From NCBI RefSeq assembly GCF_002803095.1, contig NZ_PGLR01000009.1, forward strand, positions 1 through 64,000: a DNA stretch of 64,000 nt, in the 5' to 3' direction. A program made the position numbers and the translations under genes. The stretch is from Pseudomonas sp. ZH-FAD. GTDB lineage: Bacteria; Pseudomonadota; Gammaproteobacteria; Pseudomonadales; Pseudomonadaceae. Shown piece by piece: positions 1 through 9,738 of the stretch. The stretch's first letter is position 1, and every line of letters starts with the position of its first letter. The notes beneath the pieces are model-generated. The model did not search any database. It had not been told where the DNA came from and saw only the letters and a list, made by a program, of their open reading frames with translations.

Positions 1-280
1 GGATCGTCGCCTTGGTGAGCCATTACCTCACCAACTAGCTAATCCGACCTAGGCTCATCTGATAGCGCAAGGCCCGAAGGTCCCCTGCTTTCTCCCGTAG
101 GACGTATGCGGTATTAGCGCCCGTTTCCGGACGTTATCCCCCACTACCAGGCAGATTCCTAGGCATTACTCACCCGTCCGCCGCTAAATCAAGGAGCAAG
201 CTCCTCTCATCCGCTCGACTTGCATGTGTTAGGCCTGCCGCCAGCGTTCAATCTGAGCCATGATCAAACTCTTCAGTTCA
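1..280 (-). rRNA. rrs: 16S ribosomal RNA, 5' end (partial)
   Basis: The minus strand reads the start of a bacterial 16S rRNA. The universal 27F site (AGAGTTTGATCATGGCTCAG) lies at about 253-272, followed by the expected helices, including the GGACGGGTGAGTAATGCCTAGG region near 155-185. The mature 5' end is placed at about 280 from the GAACTGAAGAGTTTGATC start. The rest of the gene and the rrn operon lie to the left, outside the window. This is the small-subunit rRNA; the fragment covers variable regions V1-V2 only partly. The family is certain; the exact mature end is good to a few bases. Confidence 0.98.
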
Positions 281-445
281 ATACTGCTTGGGTTTTGAGA
301 AAACCCTAAACTTGGCTCAGCAATCGCAAATCTCTCTATTACTAAAGAGTTAACTCTCGAATTAACGAGTGTTGCTTTGTGATGCTGATAATCAGTTGAC
401 TATCAGTCTTACCTCACAAGCACCCACACGAATTGCTTGATTCAG

Positions 446-458
446 TTATTAAAGAACA
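446..458 (-). promoter_or_regulatory. rrn leader boxA (antitermination)
   Basis: On the minus strand the leader contains TGTTCTTTAATAA, close to the rrn boxA core TGYTCTTTAA that binds NusB/S10 and makes rRNA transcription resistant to Rho. It lies about 30 nt after the promoter-proximal start (about 487) and 165 nt before mature 16S. The rest of the 281-486 leader shows no coding sequence and should contain the upstream strand of the 16S processing stem. Confidence 0.75.
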
Positions 459-493
459 GTTGGTTAAGTCTTTCGCCTCAACCGAGGCCGCGC

Positions 494-521
494 ATTCTAC
501 AGCAGCCTTTCTATCTGTCAA
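494..521 (-). promoter_or_regulatory. rrn promoter P1 (closest to 16S)
   Basis: Minus strand: -35 TTGACA (516-521), a 16-bp spacer and -10 TAGAAT (494-499), followed by the GC-rich discriminator GCGC. An A/T-rich stretch just upstream (about 522-545) looks like an UP element. The GC-rich discriminator is typical of stringently controlled (ppGpp/DksA) rRNA promoters. Expected start is near 487. Confidence 0.85.
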
Positions 522-611
522 GCTGTTTTTCGATTTTGTTTCCGGAGAAACTTCTTTCTACTCAACCACTTGCGCCTTCGATCAGAACTTCTTCTCTCCA
601 GCGGGAGGCGC

Positions 612-639
612 ATTCTACAGCGTTCAAAACCGCTGTCAA
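612..639 (-). promoter_or_regulatory. rrn promoter P2
   Basis: Same architecture as P1 on the minus strand: -35 TTGACA (634-639), 16-bp spacer, -10 TAGAAT (612-617), discriminator GCGC. It is one of four near-identical tandem units spaced about 100-118 bp apart. Confidence 0.82.
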
Positions 640-718
640 CCACCTCTTTCAAACCGCTTTCGATCCATTCGACCGAAGCTTCAACAGGATCAAACCACCA
701 CCCTGTCGACCGACGCGC

Positions 719-746
719 ATTCTACACGCCAGATCCAGCTCTGCAA
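719..746 (-). promoter_or_regulatory. rrn promoter P3
   Basis: Minus strand: -35 TTGCAG (741-746), which is weaker than in the other three, a 16-bp spacer, -10 TAGAAT (719-724) and a GCGCG discriminator. Upstream at 750-780 is a strongly A/T-rich block (TTAATCAATAAGTTAAGTTG on the minus strand) that fits an UP element and may compensate for the weak -35. Confidence 0.75.
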
Positions 747-816
747 GCCCTTCATTCAACTTAACTTATTGATTAACAAGCAGTTTTTGAAGCGCTTCAT
801 CGCTGAAGTGGCGCGC

Positions 817-844
817 ATTCTACCGCCAGCAGAATGCGCGTCAA
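817..844 (-). promoter_or_regulatory. rrn promoter P4 (distal), abutting msrQ
   Basis: Minus strand: -35 TTGACG (839-844), 16-bp spacer, -10 TAGAAT (817-822), discriminator GCGCGCC. The -35 begins 3 bp after the msrQ stop codon. The A/T-rich last codons of msrQ (GAAAGTTGAAATATAA) occupy the UP-element position. Confidence 0.75.
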
Positions 845-846
845 GC

Positions 847-1473
847 TTATATTTCAACTTTCTTCGGATTTTCTCGCCAAAGGACGCCAGCTCGCTGCAA
901 CCCACTTGCCACTGCAGAAACACGCATCAGCAGCAGCGCCCCACCGATGAGCGCATAAGCGAGCCACTCACCCAGATCCGCACGCACCACCCAGAGCATA
1001 TGCAGCAAGGCCAGTAACAGGATGACGTAGACCAGACGGTGCAGAGCCTTCCACTTGCGCCCCAGTCTTCTGACGCTGAAACGATTCGAGGTAACAGCCA
1101 ATGCCAGCAAGCCAATGAACGCCAGCGCCCCAACGATGATGTAAGGACGCTCGGAAAGATCGCGAAGCACTAGATCCAGACGCAACCCGGCGATAAACAG
1201 CATGTAGCCGGACAGGTGCAGCGTTACGTAGGCAAAGCACCATAGACCTAACTGTCGGCGCACGGCGATCCAACCGCTCCAGCGGGTCAACTGCTGCAGC
1301 GGTGTCATTGCCAAGGTGATCAACAGAAGGATCAGAGCACCGAGCCCCAGATTATCCACCAGCACCTTACCGGGGTCAGGCCCCAGCAAATTGAAGACGG
1401 CGCAGTACAGCCAATACAGCGGCGGTACCAATGCAGCCAGGAATACGCTGACGCGCCAGAGCCTGTAGCGCAT
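847..1473 (-). CDS. msrQ: Heme-binding membrane subunit MsrQ
   Basis: MsrQ (YedZ family, 208 aa) is the inner-membrane b-type cytochrome that passes electrons from the quinone pool or flavin reductase to MsrP for repair of oxidised periplasmic methionines. The protein is almost entirely hydrophobic, with about six membrane segments. Histidines at residues 86 (TLHLSGY), 145 (ALHRLVY) and 158 (ALLHMLW) lie in helices, as expected for the heme ligands. Its ATG shares one base with the stop codon of msrP upstream (TGATG-type junction), so the two are translationally coupled. No terminator is visible between its stop and the rrn promoters. Confidence 0.93.
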   Translation of the reverse strand: MRYRLWRVSVFLAALVPPLYWLYCAVFNLLGPDPGKVLVDNLGLGALILLLITLAMTPLQQLTRWSGWIAVRRQLGLWCFAYVTLHLSGYMLFIAGLRLDLVLRDLSERPYIIVGALAFIGLLALAVTSNRFSVRRLGRKWKALHRLVYVILLLALLHMLWVVRADLGEWLAYALIGGALLLMRVSAVASGLQRAGVLWRENPKKVEI

Positions 1474-2483
1474 CAGTAGTACCTCGACAGATCCATTCCC
1501 GCGTAGAGGTCAGCGACCTCCTCATAGCCATTGAACATCCGTGTATCGATCACATTGGGGCTGAACAACCTGCTAGGCAGACGCCGCTCGGTTGCTTGAG
1601 ACCAGCGCGGATGATCCACCTGCGGGTTGACGTTGGCATAGAAGCCGTATTCGTTCGGTGCAATGCGTTCCCAGGTCGTCTTGGGTGCCTCATCGACCAG
1701 ACTGATCCGCACGATGGACTTGATACTCTTGAAACCATACTTCCATGGCACCACCAGGCGTAGCGCCGCACCATTCTGGTTAGGCAATACACGCCCATAC
1801 ATCCCCACCGCCATAAAGGCCAACGGATGCATGGCCTCATCCAGCCGTAGCCCCTCGACATAGGGCCAATCGATCAGCGAGAACCCCGAACGCTGGCCCG
1901 GCATGCGCTCACGATCGACCAGCGTCTCGAAGCGCACATAGCGAGCCGACGAGGTGGGTTCGACCTGCTTCAGCAGATCAGCCAACGGAAAACCCAGCCA
2001 GGGAATGACCATGGACCAGGCCTCGACGCAGCGCAGCCTGTAGATGCGCTCTTCAAATGCATGCGGTTTGACCAGATCCTCGATGGAGTAGCGCCCTGGC
2101 TTGCTCACTTCGCCATCGACCATCACCGTCCAGGGCTCGACCTGTAGCTTGCCGGCATTGGCTGCCGGATCACCCTTGCCTGTGCCGAACTCATAGAAGT
2201 TGTTGTAATGCGTGGCGTCCCTGAAAGGCGTGATGCTTTCACCTTCAGCGGTTATCGCCTGCCAGCGCGCTGCTGCCAACTTCTCTTGAAACCAGCCCGG
2301 AGGCTTCGACGGCTCGACATCCGCGTAGACACCTGCAGCGTAAGCACTGGCCAGCCCCGGCATGGCAGCCATGGCCGCCAATGCCAGCGAGCCCTGCATT
2401 AGCTTGCGGCGGGAGAGATAAACCGACTCGGGGGTGACCTCGGACTCCAGAGCCCGAAAGGAAGGGGGAACTCGGATGAGCAT
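1473..2483 (-). CDS. msrP: Methionine sulfoxide reductase catalytic subunit MsrP
   Basis: MsrP (YedY, 336 aa) is the periplasmic molybdopterin enzyme that reduces protein-bound methionine sulfoxide of both diastereomers. A twin-arginine signal (SRRKLM at residues 24-29, then a hydrophobic stretch ending at ASA) shows folded export with cofactor. The molybdenum-ligating cysteine is Cys152 in [10 protein letters not shown]. The oxidoreductase molybdopterin-binding domain covers most of the rest, and the length is typical. It is the first gene of msrPQ, about 65 bp after the end of pssA on the same strand. Regulation cannot be read; in other bacteria hypochlorous-acid sensors control it. Confidence 0.95.
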   Translation of the reverse strand: MLIRVPPSFRALESEVTPESVYLSRRKLMQGSLALAAMAAMPGLASAYAAGVYADVEPSKPPGWFQEKLAAARWQAITAEGESITPFRDATHYNNFYEFGTGKGDPAANAGKLQVEPWTVMVDGEVSKPGRYSIEDLVKPHAFEERIYRLRCVEAWSMVIPWLGFPLADLLKQVEPTSSARYVRFETLVDRERMPGQRSGFSLIDWPYVEGLRLDEAMHPLAFMAVGMYGRVLPNQNGAALRLVVPWKYGFKSIKSIVRISLVDEAPKTTWERIAPNEYGFYANVNPQVDHPRWSQATERRLPSRLFSPNVIDTRMFNGYEEVADLYAGMDLSRYY

Positions 2484-2549
2484 GGCGACTCCGCGACTAC
2501 AGTTCTAGAAGCGAACTGTAGACCACGGAACGCGGAAGAAATTACAGCA

Positions 2550-3365
2550 TCACGCCGATTTACGACGGCGTAATTGCAACAGGTACTGAATAGGCCCAGA
2601 AAACGCGTAGGCAAGGAAGATCAGCAGCAGGATACGGGGCGGATCGCTGAATACCACCGCAAACCCCAGCACAACGGCAAGAATGGCCACGAACGGCACG
2701 CGCCCCTTCAGATCCAGATCCTTGAAGCTGTAGTACTTGATATTGCTGACCATCAGGCAGCCAGCAGCGGCAACGAGCAGCGCCACAGCGAAGGACATGT
2801 TGGAGCCCTTGATGCCGAAATCGCTGAATGCCCACACCGTACCGGCAACCACGCCCGCCGCAGCCGGACTGGCCAGGCCGATGAAGTAGCGCTTGTCGAC
2901 GCTACCGATCTGCGTATTGAAGCGCGCCAGACGCAATGCAGCGCCAGCGACATAGATGAAGGCGACCATCCAGCCCACCTTGCCCATGCTGCCCAGCGCC
3001 CATTCGAATGCGAGCAACGCCGGCGCCACACCGAAAGCGACCATATCGGAAAGCGAGTCATACTCGGCACCGAATGCACTTTGCGTATTGGTCAGGCGTG
3101 CTACGCGACCGTCCAGACCGTCGAGCACCATGGCGACAAATACTGCGGCGGCGGCCACGTAGAAGTTGCCATTCATCGCATTGATGATGGAATAGAAACC
3201 GGCGAACAGGTTGGCCGTGGTGAACAGATTGGGCAGCAAGTAGATACCACGGTGACGCACCTTGCGCCCTTCCGCGTCCTGCCCTTCCTCTATGTGCTCG
3301 TCGATCGGCAGCAGGCTTTCCAGATTGTCGCCAGCCGGCTTTTGATCCTCGGGACCTTCACTCAT
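2550..3365 (-). CDS. pssA: CDP-diacylglycerol-serine O-phosphatidyltransferase
   Basis: The product (271 aa) makes phosphatidylserine from CDP-diacylglycerol and serine, the committed step to phosphatidylethanolamine, at the inner membrane. The CDP-alcohol phosphotransferase signature DGxxGRxAR(x8)GxxxDxxxD is present at residues 82-107 (DGLDGRVARL ... AEYDSLSD). About 7-8 membrane segments follow the acidic N-terminus. I chose the ATG at 3365 (MSEGPEDQ) because AAGGTG stands 9 nt upstream; the frame stays open another 39 codons upstream without supporting features. This is the PssA type with several membrane segments, unlike the phospholipase-D-like E. coli enzyme. Confidence 0.93.
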   Translation of the reverse strand: MSEGPEDQKPAGDNLESLLPIDEHIEEGQDAEGRKVRHRGIYLLPNLFTTANLFAGFYSIINAMNGNFYVAAAAVFVAMVLDGLDGRVARLTNTQSAFGAEYDSLSDMVAFGVAPALLAFEWALGSMGKVGWMVAFIYVAGAALRLARFNTQIGSVDKRYFIGLASPAAAGVVAGTVWAFSDFGIKGSNMSFAVALLVAAAGCLMVSNIKYYSFKDLDLKGRVPFVAILAVVLGFAVVFSDPPRILLLIFLAYAFSGPIQYLLQLRRRKSA

Positions 3366-3468
3366 GAACAGCACCTTGCAACGGGTTTGACGAATTTCGA
3401 CCGGGACGACTGAACTCAGTTCGCCACTCAGCGAGCTGGCTTTATACCAGAAGCCTCGCCGCAGAATG

Positions 3469-3495
3469 AAAAAACGCGGCATAAAGCCGCGTTCT
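3469..3495 (-). terminator. Rho-independent terminator after ilvC
   Basis: On the minus strand AACGCGGC-TTTAT-GCCGCGTT forms an 8-bp stem (3473-3493) followed by a run of T. It lies 20 bp past the ilvC stop codon and separates ilvC from pssA. Confidence 0.85.
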
Positions 3496-3512
3496 TTCGC
3501 ACATCGCAGACC

Positions 3513-6082
<2,570 letters not shown>

Positions 6083-6083
6083 C

Positions 6084-7808
6084 TCAGGTCCGCTCCGTCT
6101 TGCTCAGCCACATGTCACGCATCGCACCGTCTCTGATCTGCATCGGATAGACGTGCTCGCTGGAATCCACCGCGATGTCGAGGAACACCAGGCGATTCTT
6201 CAGAGCGAAGGCTTCCTCCAGCTTGGGCTTGAGGTCCTTCAGCGAGGTGATGCGCATGCCGACATGGCCATAGGCCTCGGCCAGTTTGACGAAGTCCGGC
6301 AGCGACTCCATGTAGGAGTGCGAATAACGGCTGTTGTACTGCATGTCCTGCCATTGGCGAACCATGCCGAGGGTGCCGTTGTTCAGGTTGACGATCTTCA
6401 CCGGCAGGTCGTACTGCAGGCAGGTCGACAGCTCCTGGATGTTCATCTGGATACTGCCCTCGCCGGTGACGCACGCCACGTCGGCATCCGGGAAGTTCAG
6501 CTTGATGCCCATCGCAGCCGGGAAACCGAAGCCCATGGTGCCCAGGCCGCCGGAGTTGATCCAGCGGTTGGGCTTGTTGAAACGGTAATACTGCGCAGCG
6601 AACATCTGGTGCTGACCGACATCGGAGGTGATGAAGGCATCGCCCTTGGTCACATCACACAGAGTTTCGATCACGGTCTGCGGCTTGATGATCGAACCGT
6701 CGCCCTCGTTGTAAGGGAACAGACGGCCGCTACCACGCCACTCTTCGATCTGCTTCCACCAACTGGCAACGGTGTCCTTGTTCGGGGTTTCGCCGATTTC
6801 CTTGAGGATGGCGACCATCTCGGTCAGCACGCTGTCCACCGGGCCGACGATCGGGATGTCAGCCTTGATGGTCTTGGAGATCGAAGCCGGGTCGATGTCG
6901 ATATGGATGATCTTGGCGTTCGGGCAGAACTTGGCCGCGCCGTTGATCACGCGGTCATCGAAGCGCGCACCGACCGCCAGGATCACGTCGGCATGGTGCA
7001 TCGCCAGGTTGGCGGTGTAGCTGCCGTGCATACCGAGCATGCCGATGAACTGGCGATCGGTACCCGGATAGCCACCGAGGCCCATCAGGGTGTTGGTCAC
7101 CGGCAGGTTGAGCATCTGCGCCAGCTCTGTCAGCGGCGCGGAAGCGCCGCCCATGATCACGCCACCGCCGGAGTACATGACCGGACGCTTGGCGGCCAGG
7201 AGCATCTCGGCAGCCTTGCGGATCTGGCCGGAGTGGCCACGCACCGCCGGGCTGTAGGAACGCAGCTTGACCTTCTTCGGATAGACGTACTCGAACTTCT
7301 GGGTGGGATCACCCATGTCCTTCGGAATGTCGACCACGACCGGACCGGGACGACCGGATTCGGCGAGGTAGAACGCCTTCTTCAGCACTTCGGGGATTTC
7401 CGACGGGTGCTTGATGATGAAGCTGTGCTTCACGATCGGACGGGAAATACCGACCATGTCGGTTTCCTGGAAGGCATCGGTACCGACCATGGCACTCGGC
7501 ACCTGGCCGGAGATCACCACCATCGGAATGGAGTCCATGTAGGCGGTGGCAATACCGGTGATGGCATTGGTCGCGCCGGGGCCCGAGGTCACCAGCACCA
7601 CACCGGCCTTGCCGGTGGCGCGGGCATAGCCGTCAGCCATATGGGTCGCTGCCTGTTCGTGACGGACCAGGATGTGGGTCACTTCCGGTTCTTTGAACAG
7701 GGCATCGTAAATATGCAGGAGAGCACCACCAGGGTACCCATAGATATGCTTAACGCCTTCGTCACGCAGGAAGCGGACGACCATTTCAGCGCCGGATAAA
7801 AGCTCCAC
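6084..7808 (-). CDS. ilvI: Acetolactate synthase large (catalytic) subunit
   Basis: The thiamine-diphosphate enzyme (574 aa) condenses pyruvate with pyruvate or 2-ketobutyrate, the first common step for valine, leucine and isoleucine. Seen: the catalytic-Glu region [18 protein letters not shown] near the N-terminus, GPGATN, the central FAD-binding fold, and the ThDP motif [13 protein letters not shown]...NN near the C-terminus. I set the start at the GTG at 7808 (VELLSGAEM) because AAGAGGTG lies 6 nt upstream and the resulting length matches the family. The frame stays open upstream only through the leader. It forms an operon with ilvH. Confidence 0.95.
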   Translation of the reverse strand: MELLSGAEMVVRFLRDEGVKHIYGYPGGALLHIYDALFKEPEVTHILVRHEQAATHMADGYARATGKAGVVLVTSGPGATNAITGIATAYMDSIPMVVISGQVPSAMVGTDAFQETDMVGISRPIVKHSFIIKHPSEIPEVLKKAFYLAESGRPGPVVVDIPKDMGDPTQKFEYVYPKKVKLRSYSPAVRGHSGQIRKAAEMLLAAKRPVMYSGGGVIMGGASAPLTELAQMLNLPVTNTLMGLGGYPGTDRQFIGMLGMHGSYTANLAMHHADVILAVGARFDDRVINGAAKFCPNAKIIHIDIDPASISKTIKADIPIVGPVDSVLTEMVAILKEIGETPNKDTVASWWKQIEEWRGSGRLFPYNEGDGSIIKPQTVIETLCDVTKGDAFITSDVGQHQMFAAQYYRFNKPNRWINSGGLGTMGFGFPAAMGIKLNFPDADVACVTGEGSIQMNIQELSTCLQYDLPVKIVNLNNGTLGMVRQWQDMQYNSRYSHSYMESLPDFVKLAEAYGHVGMRITSLKDLKPKLEEAFALKNRLVFLDIAVDSSEHVYPMQIRDGAMRDMWLSKTERT

Positions 7809-8062
7809 GTTGTTCACCTCTTGAACGCCAGTATGCCACCCGACAACGGGTAGCCCTAAGTAGGTCTTACTGTCAGCGGACACGCACGACGGTGATCGTG
7901 GATTCGGAACATCAGCTTGACGAGTAACGGAGCAGCCCATGGTCTTGCGGGGCCGACCCTCCCAGCGCGAGGTAACGCGTTGCGGGTGTCACGGTTCGGC
8001 GCGGGTAGCACCTCTTTTCCCCGAGCTGGAGGACGCTTGCGGCGGACTCCACTACGGGGGAA
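7809..8062 (-). other. Long GC-rich 5' leader of ilvIH
   Basis: About 250 nt separate the predicted start site (near 8062) from the ilvI GTG. No conserved protein is seen. Stable helices can be drawn: CTTCCCC near the 5' end with GGGGAAAAG, and CTACCCG-TTG-TCGGGTGG close to the ribosome site. No Ile/Val/Leu-rich leader peptide was found on this strand, so classic attenuation is not supported. Function unknown. Confidence 0.4.
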
Positions 8063-8068
8063 GGCTGG

Positions 8069-8097
8069 ATTGTTCGGGTTCGACGAGGGCAAGTCAA
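8069..8097 (-). promoter_or_regulatory. Candidate sigma-70 promoter for ilvIH
   Basis: Minus strand: TTGACT (8092-8097), 17-bp spacer, AACAAT (8069-8074; four of six -10 consensus bases). It is the best match in the gap upstream of ilvI. Confidence 0.5.
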
Positions 8098-8163
8098 GAG
8101 ATGGCTAACCTATTATTCAACCTGCTGCTGTGACGCAGCGCAGGATGAAGATTGCCGGCTTTT

Positions 8164-8176
8164 GGTTATAGTAACC
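8164..8176. promoter_or_regulatory. Small palindrome over a possible -10
   Basis: GGTTA-TAG-TAACC is a perfect 13-bp palindrome that includes TATAGT, a possible -10 for the DUF4124 gene whose ATG lies 34 bp downstream. No good -35 is seen. It could be an operator, but this rests on symmetry and position only. Confidence 0.3.
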
Positions 8177-8209
8177 ATCAGCACCGCCGCTCTCGATAAA
8201 GGAAACAGC

Positions 8210-8644
8210 ATGCGCCACATGATTCTTACTGGCACCTTGATGCTCGCTTTGAGCACATCCGCCATGGCCAGCCAGGTTTACAAGTGGGTAGATGAAAAAG
8301 GCGTGACCCACTTCGGCGCGCAACCTCCGCAGGGCCAAGAAGCCACGACCATCAATACTGCCGCCCCGCCTCCACGACCTGCGCCAAGTGAGCCGGCGCC
8401 CAGTTTCGATGAACAACTCGACCCTGAGCAGGCGGCCATCGACAAGAAGGTCAAGGAAGATGTGGCGAAGCAGGAAGCCGAGCGCAAGCAATACTGCGAG
8501 ACAGCACGCACTAACTTGGCTCAGTTGGAAAACAACCCACGCGTCAGGATTGAAGACGGTGGCGAGTTGCGCCGTATTGGCGAGGATGAACGTCAGGAGC
8601 GCATCGCGGAACTGAAGAAGTCCATCACAGAAAGCTGCAAATAA
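8210..8644 (+). CDS. DUF4124 domain-containing exported protein
   Basis: A 144-aa protein of unknown function. It has an N-terminal signal peptide (MRHMILTGTLMLALSTSAMA, cut near residue 20), then the DUF4124 core VYKWVDEKGVTHFGAQPPQG, a Pro/Ala linker, and a charged helical C-terminus containing KQYCETARTNLAQLENNPRV. DUF4124 proteins are small envelope proteins common in gamma-proteobacteria. The ATG at 8210 has AAAGGA 7 nt upstream; the open frame begins 48 bp earlier without such a site. It stands alone, convergent with the yqcC-type gene. Confidence 0.85.
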   Translation: MRHMILTGTLMLALSTSAMASQVYKWVDEKGVTHFGAQPPQGQEATTINTAAPPPRPAPSEPAPSFDEQLDPEQAAIDKKVKEDVAKQEAERKQYCETARTNLAQLENNPRVRIEDGGELRRIGEDERQERIAELKKSITESCK

Positions 8645-8662
8645 TGAACTACGCGCACGCCC

Positions 8663-8992
8663 TCAAGGCGTGCGCGTAAGCAGGCGGTCGAACTCGCCAA
8701 GCAGTTCGAGCAGCCGACGCGCAACGCCCGGCTGCTGCTGATAGACCATCTCTGCCATCGCCTGAATGCCCGATACCGAGGGCAATGCTGCACCGGTTTC
8801 CAGCAGAACCTTCATACGCGGCAGAAAAATCCACTGCAGCCATTGCTCGAACGCCAACGTGTCGACACAGAATGGCTCCGGGCTGGCCAGGGCCTCGGCG
8901 CTCGGCGCCTCCTCCTGCCACCAACCCTGCACACGCAACTCACGCTCGATCAGCAGCAGGTGTTCGGCCAGTGCGCTTGCACGAGCATCCAT
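8663..8992 (-). CDS. YqcC family protein
   Basis: The 109-aa protein matches the small all-helical YqcC family (LLLIERELRVQGWW, PFCVDTLAFEQWLQWIFLPRM). In enterics this family is encoded beside the pseudouridine synthase truC; its biochemical role is unknown. The ATG overlaps the stop codon of the TPR lipoprotein gene by one base (TGATG), so both come from one transcript that probably starts upstream of mrcB or between mrcB and the TPR gene. Confidence 0.85.
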   Translation of the reverse strand: MDARASALAEHLLLIERELRVQGWWQEEAPSAEALASPEPFCVDTLAFEQWLQWIFLPRMKVLLETGAALPSVSGIQAMAEMVYQQQPGVARRLLELLGEFDRLLTRTP

Positions 8993-9696
8993 CAGAGATT
9001 GACTCGTGCGCGTTCACGGGCCTGGGCCGCACCAGCGGGATCACCCTGGCGCTCGCGGGCGCGGGCAATCAGATCCCACAGGCTGGCCTGCAGCGCCGGA
9101 CGACCACTGGCTTGAGTCAGACCACGACGGGCCAGTTGCTCGGCCTGCGCTGCATCGCCCTGAGCCATACGAACCTCGGCAAGACGGTAGAGCACCTGCG
9201 GCTCACGCGGCGCGATGCGCTGGGCACGTTCCAGACTGGAGGCCGCGCCATTCAGATCGCCACCGCCCTGCTGCTGTTGAGCAGTGGTCAGCAGCGCGAG
9301 AACCGGACCATCCAGTTGCTCGTCAGCAGCCAGGCCGCCACCGCTGGGAATGCCGCTAGGCATGCTCGGTGCCGAGGTGCCGAAGCTGTCTTGGCTCGGC
9401 GCAGAAGGCTGGCTGCTCACGGGCGGATCGAAGGTCAGGCCGCCACTGGAGGTGATCGGCTGCGAGTCTGTCTGCAATGGCGTCGAGACGGCACCTTGCG
9501 GCACCATCACAACGACACCGGAGTCCTCCTCGATACGCTGCGGCGCAGCCGCAGGACCCGGGCCAGTCGCTGGACCAGACCCGCCGGATGATAGCGGAGA
9601 ACCGGCGTCGATCACCGGAATCGAACCCTGCGGTACCGTGCTGCAACCAGTCAACATCGCCGTTGCCAGCATAGTGGCAAGCCACTTCTTGTTCAC
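8992..9696 (-). CDS. Tetratricopeptide-repeat lipoprotein
   Basis: This 234-aa protein starts at a GTG (9696) with GAGAGGA upstream. A lipoprotein signal is clear: NKKWLATMLATAMLTGC, with the lipobox cysteine at about residue 18. A low-complexity Pro/Gly/Ser linker follows, then a C-terminal TPR region (GDLNGAASSLERAQRIAPRE, PQVLYRLAEVRMAQGDAAQA) of two or three repeats. It lies 42 bp after mrcB on the same strand. A role helping PBP1b or the envelope is an inference from position; lipoprotein cofactors of PBPs exist (LpoB/LpoP), and LpoP of Pseudomonas is likewise a TPR lipoprotein encoded next to the PBP1b gene, so this is a strong LpoP candidate. Confidence 0.85.
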   Translation of the reverse strand: MNKKWLATMLATAMLTGCSTVPQGSIPVIDAGSPLSSGGSGPATGPGPAAAPQRIEEDSGVVVMVPQGAVSTPLQTDSQPITSSGGLTFDPPVSSQPSAPSQDSFGTSAPSMPSGIPSGGGLAADEQLDGPVLALLTTAQQQQGGGDLNGAASSLERAQRIAPREPQVLYRLAEVRMAQGDAAQAEQLARRGLTQASGRPALQASLWDLIARARERQGDPAGAAQARERARVNL

Positions 9697-9738
9697 ATCC
9701 AATCCTCTCAGGTAACACCGAATCACTCGATCCGGCCG

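Noticed and set aside
433..1017. 194-codon open frame on the plus strand over the rrn leader and promoters
   Set aside because: It runs across four rrn promoters and into antisense msrQ; no ribosome site and no recognisable protein.
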